From: Glandiceps talaboti
Taxonomy: Eukaryota > Hemichordata > Enteropneusta > Spengelidae
Assembly: GCF_964340395.1 (NCBI RefSeq)
Contig: NC_135550.1
Span: 2,219,501 to 2,283,500 of the forward strand
Direction: 5' to 3'
Length of the DNA: 64,000 bases
Positions 1 through 13,500 of the stretch are shown here, in pieces. The number at the start of each line of letters is the position of its first letter. Positions within the stretch are counted from its first letter, which is position 1. Position numbers and translations under genes: made by a program. The notes beneath the pieces were generated by a model. That model did no database searches and had not been told where the DNA came from. It was given only the letters and a program-made list of their open reading frames with translations.

Positions 1-3000
1 CCAGTACCAGTACCTTTAATACTGTTACATTTATTGATTTCAGGAAACTACCAGTACCATTACCTTTAATACTGTTATGTTTATTGATTTCATGAAACTA
101 CCAGTACCATTACCTTTAATACTGTTACATTTATTGATTTCAGGAAACTACCAGTACCATTACCTTTAATACTGTTAAGTTTATTGATTTCAGGAAACTA
201 CCAGTACCATTACCTTTAATACTGTTACATTTATTGATTTCAGGAAACTACCAGTACCATTACCTTTAATACTGTTAAGTTTATTGATTTCATGAAACTA
301 CCAGTACCATTACCTTTAATACTGTTAAGTTTATTGATTTCAGGAAACTACCAGTACCATTACCTTTAATACTGTTAAGTTTATTGATTTTAGGAAACTA
401 CCAGTACCATTACCTTTAATACTGTTAAGTTTATTGATTTCAGGAAACTACCAGTACCATTACCTTTAATACTGTTAAGTTTATTGATTTCAGGAAACTA
501 CCAGTACCATTACCTTTAATACTGTTAAGTTTATTGATTTCATGAAACTACCAGTACCATTACCTTTAATACTGTTAAGTTTATTGATTTCATGAAACTA
601 CCAGTACCATTACCTTTAATACTGTTAAGTTTATTGATTTCATGAAACTACCAGTACCATTACCTTTAATACTGTTAAGTTTATTGATTTCATGAAACTA
701 CCAGTACCATTACCTTTAATACTGTTAAGTTTATTGATTTCATGAAACTACCAGTACCATTACCTTTAATACTGTTAAGTTTATTGATTTCATGAAACTA
801 CCAGTACCATTACCTTTAATACTGTTAAGTTTATTGATTTCATGAAACTACCAGTACCATTACCTTTAATACTGTTAAGTTTATTGATTTCATGAAACTA
901 CCAGTACCATTACCTTTAATACTGTTAAGTTTATTGATTTCAGGAAACTACCAGTACCATTACCTTTAATACTGTTAAGTTTCTTGATTTCAGGAAACTA
1001 CTAGTACCATTACCTTTAATACTGTTAAGTTTATTGATTTCAGGAAACTACCAGTACCATTACCTTTAATACTGTTACATTTATTGATTTCAGGAAACTA
1101 CCAGTACCATTACCTTTAATACTGTTAAGTTTATTGATTTCATGAAACTACCAGTACCATTACCTTTAATACTGTTACGTTTATTGATTTCAGGAAACTA
1201 CCAGTACCATTACCTTTAATACTGTTAAGTTTATTGATTTCAGGAAACTACCAGTACCATTACCTTTAATACTGTTAAGTTTATTGATTTTAGGAAACTA
1301 CCAGTACCATTACCTTTAATACTGTTAAGTTTATTGATTTCATGAAACTACCAGTACCATTACCATTAATACTGTTACATTTATTGATTTCATGAAACTT
1401 CCAGTACCATTACCTTTAATACTGTTACATTTATTGATTTCAGGAAACTACCAGTACCATTACCTTTAATACTGTTAAGTTTATTGATTTCAGGAAACTA
1501 CCAGTACCATTACCTTTAATACTGTTAAGTTTATTGATTTCAGGAAACTACCAGTACCATTACCTTTAATACTGTTAAGTTTATTGATTTCAGGAAACTA
1601 CCAGTACCATTACCTTTAATACTGTTAAGTTTATTGATTTCAGGAAACTACCAGTACCATTACCTTTAATACTGTTAAGTTTATTGATTTCAGGAAACTA
1701 CCAGTACCATTACCTTTAATACTGTTAAGTTTATTGATTTCAGGAAACTACCAGTACCATTACCTTTAATACTGTTAAGTTTATTGATTTCAGGAAACTA
1801 CCAGTACCATTACCTTTAATACTGTTAAGTTTATTGATTTCAGGAAACTACCAGTACCATTACCTTTAATACTGTTACATTTATTGATTTCAGGAAACTA
1901 CCAGTACCGTTACCTTTAATACTGTTAAGTTTATTGATTTCAGGAAACTACCAGTACCATTACCTTTAATACTGTTACATTTATTGATTTCAGGAAACTA
2001 CCAGTACCGTTACCTTTAATACTGTTAAGTTTATTGATTTTAGGAAACTACCAGTACCATTACCTTTAATACTGTTACATTTATTGATTTCAGGAAACTA
2101 CCAGTACCGTTACCTTTAATACTGTTAAGTTTATTGATTTCAGGAAACTACCAGTACCATTACCTTTAATACTGTTACGTTTATTGATTTCAGGAAACTA
2201 CCAGTACCATTACCTTTAATACTGTTACGTTTATTGATTTCAGGAAACTACCAGTACCATTACCTTTAATACTGTTACATTTATTGATTTCAGGAAACTA
2301 CCAGTACCATTACCTTTAATACTGTTAAGTTTATTGATTTCAGGAAACTACCAGTACCATTACCTTTAATACTGTTAAGTTTATTGATTTCAGGAAACTA
2401 CCAGTACCATTACCTTTAATACTGTTAAGTTTATTGATTTCAGGAAACTACCAGTACCATTACCTTTAATACTGTTACATTTATTGATTTCAGGAAACTA
2501 CCAGTACCATTACCTTTAATACTGTTAAGTTTATTGATTTCAGGAAACTACCAGTACCATTACCTTTAATACTGTTAAGTTTATTGATTTCAGGAAACTA
2601 CCAGTACCATTACCTTTAATACTGTTAAGTTTATTGATTTCAGGAAACTACCAGTACCATTACCTTTAATACTGTTAAGTTTATTGATTTCAGGAAACTA
2701 CCAGTACCATTACCTTTAATACTGTTAAGTTTATTGATTTCAGGAAACTACCAGTACCATTACCTTTAATACTGTTAAGTTTATTGATTTCAGGAAACTA
2801 CCAGTACCATTACCTTTAATACTGTTAAGTTTATTGATTTCAGGAAACTACCAGTACCATTACCTTTAATACTGTTACATTTATTGATTTCAGGAAACTA
2901 CCAGTACCATTACCTTTAATACTGTTAAGTTTATTGATTTCAGGAAACTACCAGTACCATTACCTTTAATACTGTTAAGTTTATTGATTTCAGGAAACTA

Positions 3001-4993
3001 CCAGTACCATTACCTTTAATACTGTTACATTTATTGATTTCAGGAAACTACCAGTACCATTACCTTTAATACTGTTAAGTTTATTGATTTCAGGAAACTA
3101 CCAGTACCATTACCTTTAATACTGTTAAGTTTATTGATTTCAGGAAACTACCAGTACCATTACCTTTAATACTGTTAAGTTTATTGATTTCAGGGAACTA
3201 CCAGTACCATTACCTTTAATACTGTTAAGTTTATTGATTTCAGGGAACTACCAGTACCATTACCTTTAATACTGTTACATTTATTGATTTCAGGAAACTA
3301 CCAGTACCATTACCTTTAATACTGTTAAGTTTATTGATTTCAGGAAACTACCAGTACCATTACCTTTAATACTGTTAAGTTTATTGATTTCAGGGAACTA
3401 CCAGTACCAGTACCTTTAATACTGTTAAGTTTATTGATTTCAGGGAACTACCAGTACCATTACCTTTAATACTGTTAAGTTTATTGATTTCAGGAAACTA
3501 CCAGTACCATTACCTTTAATACTGTTAAGTTTATTGATTTTAGGAAACTACCAGTACCATTACCTTTAATACTGTTAAGTTTATTGATTTCAGGAAACTA
3601 CCAGTACCATTACCTTTAATACTGTTAAGTTTATTGATTTCAGGAAACTACCAGTACCATTACCTTTAATACTGTTAAGTTTATTGATTTCAGGAAACTA
3701 CCAGTACCATTACCTTTAATACTGTTAAGTTTATTGATTTCAGGAAACTACCAGTACCATTACCTTTAATACTGTTACGTTTATTGATTTCAGGAAACTA
3801 CCAGTACCATTACCTTTAATACTGTTAAGTTTATTGATTTCAGGAAACTACCAGTACCATTACCTTTAATACTGTTACGTTTATTGATTTCAGGAAACTA
3901 CCAGTACCATTACCTTTAATACTGTTACGTTTATTGATTTCAGGGAACTACCAGTACCATTACCTTTAATACTGTTAAGTTTATTGATTTCAGGAAACTA
4001 CCAGTACCATTACCTTTAATACTGTTACATTTATTGATTTCAGGAAACTACCAGTACCATTACCTTTAATACTGTTAAGTTTATTGATTTCAGGAAACTA
4101 CCAGTACCATTACCTTTAATACTGTTACATTTATTGATTTCAGGAAACTACCAGTACCATTACCTTTAATACTGTTAAGTTTATTGATTTCAGGAAACTA
4201 CCAGTACCATTACCTTTAATACTGTTACATTTATTGATTTCAGGAAACTACCAGTACCATTACCTTTAATACTGTTAAGTTTATTGATTTTAGGAAACTA
4301 CCAGTACCATTACCTTTAATACTGTTAAGTTTATTGATTTCATGAAACTACCAGTACCATTACCTTTAATACTGTTAAGTTTATTGATTTCATGAAACTA
4401 CCAGTACCATTACCTTTAATACTGTTAAGTTTATTGATTTCAGGAAACTACCAGTACCATTACCTTTAATACTGTTAAGTTTATTGATTTCAGGAAACTA
4501 CCAGTACCATTACCTTTAATACTGTTAAGTTTATTGATTTTAGGAAACTACCAGTACCATTACCTTTAATACTGTTAAGTTTATTGATTTCAGGAAACTA
4601 CCAGTACCATTACCTTTAATACTGTTAAGTTTCTTGATTTCAGGGAACTACCAGTACCATTACCTTTAATACTGTTACGTTTCTTGATTTTAGGGAACTA
4701 CCAGTACCATTACCTTTAATACTGTTACATTTATTGATTTCAGGGAACTACCAGTACCATTACCTTTAATACTGTTAAGTTTATTGATTTCATGAAACTA
4801 CCAGTACCATTACCTTTAATACTATTAAGTTTATTGATTTCAGGAAACTACCAGTACCATTACCTTTAATACTGTTACGTTTATTGATTTTAGGGAACTA
4901 CCAGTACCATTACCTTTAATACTGTTAAGTTTATTGATTTCAGGAAACTACCAGTACCATTACCTTTAATACTGTTAAGTTTATTGATTTCAG
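1..4993 (+). repeat. 50-bp minisatellite carrying a splice acceptor (~100 units)
   Basis: The sequence is a nearly perfect 50-bp tandem repeat entering from the left edge, with ~100 units visible. Variation is concentrated at a few sites: TTAAGT/TTACAT/TTACGT and CAGGAAAC/CATGAAAC/TAGGAAAC. Each unit contains TTGATTTCAG followed by GAAACTACCAGTACCATTAC. The same sequence forms the real intron end and first 20 bases of KNTC1 exon A, and the array runs without a break into that exon. Confidence 0.97.
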
Positions 4994-5137
4994 GAAACTA
5001 CCAGTACCATTACATTTCGCATGTTGGACAGGGTAGCAGCCCCTGAATTGGTTCCACAAGCTATTACAAAAGTGGTCAGACCGTACATGAAACAGCACAA
5101 TTTACCAGAAGAGGAACTGCTCTTCAAATACATCGAG
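4994..5137 (+). CDS. KNTC1: KNTC1 exon A
   Basis: The exon has 48 complete codons, is phase 0 at both ends, and contains MLDRVAAPELVPQ and LPEEELLFKYIE. The acceptor is taken as the TTTCAG ending at 4993, which is the last unit of the upstream 50-bp array. From it the frame reads ETTSTITFRMLDR without a stop. The donor is GAG/GTGATT. The first 20 exon bases are identical to the array unit, so the exact acceptor is less certain than for other exons. Confidence 0.8.
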
Positions 5138-6607
5138 GTGATTATCAACATTTCAAATGTTATTATTTGACAAAATGTCTTCCAATATAAGTTTTATCGA
5201 CTGGTCATTTTGTAACTGTTTGTATGTTGGAATTGTTATTCTTGCATTTATCTATTTTCAAAATGTGACTGCCTGGTTTATGGTTTGACAGGATCTAATT
5301 GATCGATGTGGTAATATGTCATCCTACTGCTATGAGGCATCCTGGGAAGCTAGAGCTGTCTCTGTCATCCAGTCTATCAAGGACCCTGATGTAAGTAATT
5401 CTACATAGACTACCGCTAATTTAAAAGTGTTTTCCCTGTTTGCGACAATTTTGTATAAAAGTGTACTTTTATATTCACTTTAATTATCAACCCAGTATGT
5501 GGTGTCTCTCACTGTAATCAATCTGTAAACAATGTTAGCAGTACAAAACACAAGTTAGTCATAAAATGACTGGAGAGTAAACATAAAGATGCCTTCATCT
5601 CACTGAGAGCAGTAAATAATCAAAGTTGTGTCTTTCTCATTACAATGTAATTAGTTTTCTGTTTGTCAGCTAATCAACTTGAAAGGCCACATACTAGTCT
5701 CATAATTACACCAGTGTTATTTTACATTTGACATGGATGATAGAAATGATTATGGCAAGTAAGGAAAATGCTTTAGTTGTGTGTTACGAGTTGTATGTAG
5801 CAAAATTTACAACAAACAATTACTGAGATTCAATAAACAGCATGCAGCTCAGAAATAGTCTTAATAAAAGTCTTTTAATTGCAATTACTCTGTGTCAGAA
5901 CACTCCAACCAAATCTCAGTTAAAATTTAGAAGAAGAAAAAATCCAGTGATTACTGGGCAAAGTTTTGAAATGGAGGTCACGTCAAAGTGATAAAAATTA
6001 ACCCAGTTGACTAATTTTTGAGATATGTATTAGAAAAAGGATACAAAAATTGTCAGTATACAAAAAGTGCTGAAAAAATTATTCTAACATTGAAAGTGAC
6101 TAAAATATTGACCATCAACATCTTGGCATGAACTATCAATATCTACAACAAGTTGTCCACATGGACAATTCAAACAAACCATATATAACTTCTGGAATCA
6201 GGAATCTATTCTAAATTTCATAGCATATGAATTCAAACATACAATGAAAACAAGAACGCACAAATTGTGCTTGCGTTGGTTGCTGTCCCCATGTACCATA
6301 CGCATTTATTCAGCTCCCCCCCCCCCCCCTACATTTCATAAATAGTTTAATATAGAGTTGTTTCAGTTCATGGATGTACTAAAATCATCTTGATGAAGTT
6401 ATTAGAGTCAAAACAAAATAGGCTAGACAGAAAAAACAAACAAGAATCATGAAACAGTATCGACGTTAACAGATGAAATCTTGAAAGTCTGTCTGAAAGG
6501 AAGAGAACTACTATCATCGTTGTAATAATAATGATAATAATTTTTAGCACTACTGAAGCTAGTTCAGTTGTGCTAAAAAACTATAAAATTATTACATAGG
6601 CATCGAG

Positions 6608-6664
<57 letters not shown>

Positions 6665-7444
6665 GTAAACGACTTAAAGTCAAAAACCGCCAGACTGATC
6701 AGCTTGGTCTTTGGTGGGGACATTACTTAGGGAGTGTAGATGCAAAAATTGTTCAGATGAAAAAGATTGCATCAGAGATGTACGTTTTGGGTCCAAAAAC
6801 ATGATTTGTTGTGTGAATAGATGTTTTCACTGAACCTAGAAATGAAAGATTTTTGTTTTATTGATGCAAATGAAATCATTAAATCTTTTATGGGCTACTT
6901 CACATGTCATCAATGTCAATGGCATCAAGACCTCTGTTTGAGGCTGCTTGAAAACCTGTTTTGAGCCCAGCTGAATTAAATTATAGAGACTGTCTATGAT
7001 TAAAACAGGTTCCATTCATGCTACAGAGTCTTGTTTGGGTCAAGAAGTGTGATTTTTGGATTAAAAACTTAACTTGGTATTTGCATGGGACATTACTTAA
7101 GGCATATAGATGGGAAATTGTTCACATATAAATTGTTCAAATGAAAGTGATCACATCAGAGATGTGCATTTTGGGTGAAAAGCATGATTTGTGGTGTTAA
7201 AAATGCTTTGACGCGGCCTAGAAATGAAAGATTCTTGTTTTATTGATGCAAATGAAATCATTAAATCTTTTATGGGCTACTTCACATGTCATCAATGTCA
7301 ATGGCATCAAGACCTCTGTTTGAGGCTGCTTGAAAACCTGTTTTGAGCCCAGCTGAATTAAATTATAGAGGCTGTCTATGATTAAAACAGGTTCATTAGC
7401 ACAACTGATCTGATAAGGTTCTGTAGTGCTATAGGCATGGCAAA

Positions 7445-7503
<59 letters not shown>

Positions 7504-10500
7504 CAACTTGAAGTCAAAAACTGCAGGACCGATTGCTTTGATATTTGGTGGTCATGTTACTTTGGGTGTGTAGTTGGGAAATTGTTCAAATGAAAATGAT
7601 GGCATCAGAGATGTGGGAATTGGATCAAAATGTGATTTTTGGTCAAAAAATTTAAACTCCAAAACTACTGGGCAGATTGCCCTGAAATTTGGTGGGAACA
7701 GTCTTAGGGGTAAGTAAATCAAGATTTGTTTGTGACATGATAATTCCATCAGTAATATGCAAATTAGGGATAAAAATGTGTCTTTTGGGTCAAAAACCTG
7801 TAATTCCAAAACTACTCAGTAGATTGGGCTTAAATTTAACGGGGATGCATCTGCGGGTGTATAGATGAAGAAATATTAAGCATATAATGATTTCATCAGT
7901 GATATGCAAATTAGGTGTAAAATGTGAATTTTGGTCAAAAGTTTATCTCCAAAAGTACTTGGTCAATGAGACTGGAACTTGGTGAATTGTTTCTAGAAGT
8001 GTTATTCTGCAGATTTTCTTCAAAATATTTTGACACAGTTGGCCCTAGCAACCATGACCACACCCTTAGCAACTACTATATTTTGGTCAAATAATATCAT
8101 CTGGTAGGCAAGTGAGTAATCATTCAAAAAATGTATGCACATATCCCTAGCAACCATGACCACGCCCATAGCAACAACCAAATGATCACATTGGTGCTAT
8201 TTTATTGTTACAGAATTTCTGTCAGGCTGTATATTCTCTGATGTTGAAGGCTACTGTACCATGGAGTGATCTGATAGAGAATATTGTCAAGCAAGGTTTT
8301 GAATTAGACCATCCAAGGTAACAACATTACTCATATTTTGTGCCCCAAACAAGTTAATCCTTCCGATAAGTGAAAGTGAATGAAACCAATACATTTTATC
8401 ATGTTTATATATGTTTAAATCACAGGGTATCCTTTCCCTTTAAGTTGTACTTGTTCAAACAAAATATAGAGTTTATAGCCAAGTTGCTGTACATCCTAAC
8501 AATGTGTCTATGTCATTGTTTCTGTGGTGCACTACTAGAAGTCAAACCATTCACAATAACCATTATGTTTTGGTGTATTTCATAAAATTTGCTTGTGGAG
8601 GTTTAATTATAATATATTATTCTCCAATATTTTTCTTCCATCAGACTGAAAATACTTCTGACCAAGGGTTTTTTGTCAGTACTCATCTTCAACTCAGACT
8701 GACAAGTCCCCTTATGTCACTCATATTTTGTCAGTACTTGTCCTCAATATAGACTGACCAGTCCCCTTATGTCACTCATATTTTGTCAGTACTTGTCCTC
8801 AATATAGACTGACCAGTCCCCTTATGTCACTCATATTTTGTCAGTACTTGTCATCAATTCAGACTGACAAATGCCCTTATGTTATTCATATTGTGTGAGT
8901 ACTTGTCTTCAACTCAGACTGACAAGTCCCCTTATGTTATTCATATTGTGTGAGTACTTGTCTTCAACTCAGACTGACAAGTCCCATTATGTCATTCATA
9001 TTTTCTTTGGATGAACAAAGAAGTATTGGGGAATGATATCTTAACTGTAAGAGTACTTTATCATGTACTTAGAGTTTTGGCATCTAATGCTACTGAGTTA
9101 AACAGTTTGAATGAAAGAATATTTTAGTGCAGGTTTGAGTGTGGTTACTGTTTTAACACTAGAATGAAGAAATATAAACTAAGTTCAGCAAAATAATATA
9201 TTGTCAAATGTTCATTCTTTTATCATCTGAATATAAATAAGATAAGTATATTATAAAACACTAACAACCTGAGTGTGATTTAATGTTATATATTGGGGAT
9301 GAAAAGTCTGTGTGTCTGTGTCTGAGTCTGTGTCTTCCCGTTTGTTAGTGTCATTTTTTTCTTCACAAAAACGAAATTTACTGCACATATTCTTAAGGGT
9401 AATGGCTAGAACTGATAAGTTTTTGGTAAACATGGGGAAATGGGGAATTGTTGACATACTTTTATAATGCTTACTTATCCCTTAAAGGACTTGCTTTCTG
9501 TGAAGTCCATTTAACTGATCCCTTAAAGGACTTGCTTTCTGTGAAGTTCATTTAACTTTTACTATAAAAGACTTGCTTTCTGTGAAGTCCATTTAACTTT
9601 TACTATAAAAGACTTGCTTTCTGTGAAGTCCATTTAACTTATCCCTTAAAGGACTTGCTTTCTGTGAAGTCCATTTAACTTTTACCATAAAAGACTTGCT
9701 TTCTGTGAATTCCATTTAACTTTTACTATAAAAGACTTGCTTTCTGTGAAGTCCATTTAACTTTTACTATAAAAGACTTGCTTTCTGTGAAGTCCATTGA
9801 ACTTTTACTATAAAAGACTTGCTTTCTGTGAAGTCTATTTAACTGATCCCTTAAAGGACTTGCTTTCTGTGAAGTCCATTTAACTGATCCCTTAAAGGAC
9901 TTGCTTTCTGTGAAGTCCATTTAACTTATCACTTAAAGGACTTGCTTTCTGTGAAGTCCGTTTAACTGATCCCTTAAAGGTGATTCAAAATGCTCACATT
10001 CACTATCGCTAATTTGCTAGACGACATGTTTGTGAAATGCATTCTGGTTTTAAAACTTTTCAAAAGCGTCTGCAAACACCTTAAAATGACCCTTTTTCAG
10101 TCACTTCCCTTCGGATTTACTTCGAGAGTTTTCGGGTATTTCCGGTCCCACCTAGACCACAGGATTTTATGACGTCATAAGAGGTATACCTTAGCACTAA
10201 GACTATGACGAGCGTAGTCACTAGGTGAATAAAACTCAACAGCATTGTGAAAAAATACAATGCTAGTGGTTGTAACAGACATCAGTAAACAAAAACTACA
10301 CTCTACATGTCTTATTAACCAACATTTACCGATATTTACTCACATTTTCTCACTAATTGGCAGTGTCTGTGGGTATAAATGCTAAAATATTATCTCCCCA
10401 TATTATGGCAAAATAAATCAAAACGGCTCGACTAGTTATATATAAACACTTGTAATGTCGCGTGTTTCACATTCATTGACTTTTATTTATCTGATTTTTT

Positions 10501-13500
10501 ATTATTTGCCGATAAGAAGCATTACGATACCGTCGTGACGTTTTGACGGCATCCCCGGGCCAAGGACGGCATGTTTTAGCCCAATCGTACTCGCGTCGCA
10601 TTTTGAACAGTGCATTTAACAACAACGTAAACATATTTCATCTCGAATAAATATACTAGCTATTAGAATACCAATGGGAAACTTCAAGAAGGTGTATCGG
10701 GACATGTGCCACAATATATTTGTTGGTCCCATAATACACTAATTGATTCGATTCAAGTTGCTCGGAGCATAAGGAAGTACGCTCCGAGTCATTGCATCAT
10801 GTAAATGGAACTGTGACCGACCTAATTTTGTTGTCCATATATAAAATGAGAGTGACCTGTAAATTTTTCACAGTTTTCGTTGTGGTCTTGTATTGTCACA
10901 TGTTTGGCTTGTGAACACAAGTTTACATCTATTATTGTCTAGGGCGTAATACTCTAGTCCGAGTCTGAAACCCATATAAAACCTAAGATACTCGCATTTG
11001 GATCGGAATGAACAGAAGTACTGAGGTCTCATCGACTTGTTGGGGACTCGAATTATTGCTTGTTTTTATCACGGTATACAGGTGATTATTATATATCGGT
11101 AGAAGGGTAGTGTTGTCAAGTTTTGTGCAGTCACCGCGGCCGCGGCAGTAAGCTTATACTAGGATAGTTCCGCCGATTAAAGTTGAAGCAGTGTATGTAC
11201 AATGTACGTATGGAATCGGGAGAGCACAGCGCACATTCATGTCGGGTTAAATTTATCCACGTGTTGATGTAATCCATATTTATCAATCAGATATATTGTA
11301 AAATTCTTCAAGTTGTACAGAAATAACGTCTCTAACTTCAAAACAAACCCTGAGAAATTGGACCGGACGTGGCTAAGTATCTAGTTGCAGGCTTTCTTTC
11401 ATAACCATGTGCTGGGGTCACGACCTTGATTGCCGACGTCAATATTGTCCAATCATATTTAATATCATTAACACATCGCGATATTTGATTTGTTGGTTTC
11501 CTAAACTGTATACTTCGAATACCATGATTCGTTACAAAATTCTTCTAATGAATATTAAATAGGCTTGTTGCATTAAATTAAGTGATATCGCAACAAGGGA
11601 AACCATACAAGTTTTCTTCCAGACGAGTTGCTAAAGTCATGTAAATGACAACACTAAACTCACGAAATTTCCTCAATTCTTTACAATTTTATTGCTGATA
11701 ATATGGCAATCTAAAAGCTAGTTTATTTATTCAAGATAAATATGTTTACTTTGTTGCTAAATGCGCCGTTCAAAAGGCGACATCAGTGAGTATAGTGGGC
11801 TAAAATATGCTGTCGACGCCATGCATGTCGAAGATATTGTAATGCTTCTCCTCGGCAAATAATAAAAAAAAATCAGATAAATAAATTGAAACACGCGACC
11901 GACATTACAAGTGTTTATGTATATCTACACTGTAGTCTAGCCGTTTTGATTTATTTTGCCATAATATGGGGAGATAATATTTTAGCATTTATACCCACAG
12001 ATACTGCCAATTAGTGAGAAAATGTGAGTAAATATCGGTAAATGTTGGTTAATAAGACATGTAGAGTGTATTTTTTGTTTACTGATGTCTGTTACAACCA
12101 CTAGCATTGTATTTTTTCACAATGCTGTTGAGTTTTATTCACCTAGTGACTACGCTCGTCATAGTCTTAGTGCTAAGGTATACCTCTTATGACGTCATAA
12201 AATCCCGTGGTCTAGGTGGGACCGGAAATACCCGAAAACTCTCGAAGTAAATCCGAAGGGAAGTGACTAAAAAAGGGTCATTTTAAGGTGTTTGCAGACG
12301 CTTTTGAAAAGTTTTAAAACCAGAATGCATTTCACAAACATGTCGTCTAGCAAATTAGCGATAGTGAATGTGAGCATTTTGAATCACCTTTAAAGGACTT
12401 GCTTTCTATGAAGTCCATTTAACTTATCACTTAAAGGACTTGCTTTCTGTGAAGTCCATTTAACTGATCCCTTAAAGGACTTGCTTTCTGTGAAGTCCAT
12501 TTAACTGATTCCTTAAAGGACTTGCTTTCTGTGAAGTCCATTTAACTGATCCCTTAAAGGACTTGCTTTCTGTGAAGTCCATTTAACTGATCCCTTAAAG
12601 GACTTGCTTTCTATGAAGTCCATTTAACTTATCACTTAAAGGACTTGCTTTCTGTGAAGTCCATTTAACTGATCCCTTAAAGGACTTGCTTTCTAAGAAG
12701 TCCATTTAACTTATCACTTAAAAGACTTGCTTTCTAAGAAGTCCATTTAACTTATCACTTAAAAGACTTGCTTTCTGTGAAGTCCATTTAACTTTTACCA
12801 TAAAAGACTTGCTTTCTGTGAATTCCATTTAACTTTTACCATAAAAGACTTGCTTTCTAAGAAGTTCATTTAACTTTTACCATAAAAGACTTGCTTTCTA
12901 AGAAGTCCATTTAACTTTTACCATATGATAAAAGACTTGCTTTCTAGGAAGTCCATTTAACTTTTACCATATGATAAAAGACTGGTGTCAAATTTAAAGG
13001 ATTAACACAAACACTTGTTATTGTTTTATTTGTAGAGTTAAACAACTGAAGGAGTGTTGTCAGTTGGTTAAACTAAAGACGCTGCTCCTGAAGTATGATT
13101 TGTACACTTGCAGTATAGTAGACGAGTCTCAAGCATCTGTAAGTAATAAGTCATACTTAGAAATACATAAAGTGTTGTCTATAAATGTAAGTAATAAGTC
13201 ATACTTAGAAATACGTAAAGTGTCGTCTATAAATGTTAGTAATAAGTCATACTTAGAAATACGTAAAGTGTTGTCCACAAATAAATGTAAGTAATAAGTC
13301 ATACTTAGAAATACGTAAAGTGTTGTCCACAAATAAATGTAAGTAATAAGTCATACTTAGAAATACGTAAAGTGTTGTCCACAAATAAATGTACGTAATA
13401 AGTCATACTTAGAAATACGTAAAGTGTCGTCTATAAATGTAAGTAATAAGTCATACTTAGAAATACGTAAAGTGTCGTCCATAAATGTACGTAATAAGTC

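Noticed and set aside
1-4993. CRISPR array
   Set aside because: Regular repeats are present, but there are no unique spacers, the units are contiguous and the genome is eukaryotic.
6610-6804. Cys/Val-rich small protein
   Set aside because: It is a translation of the (TG)n microsatellite.
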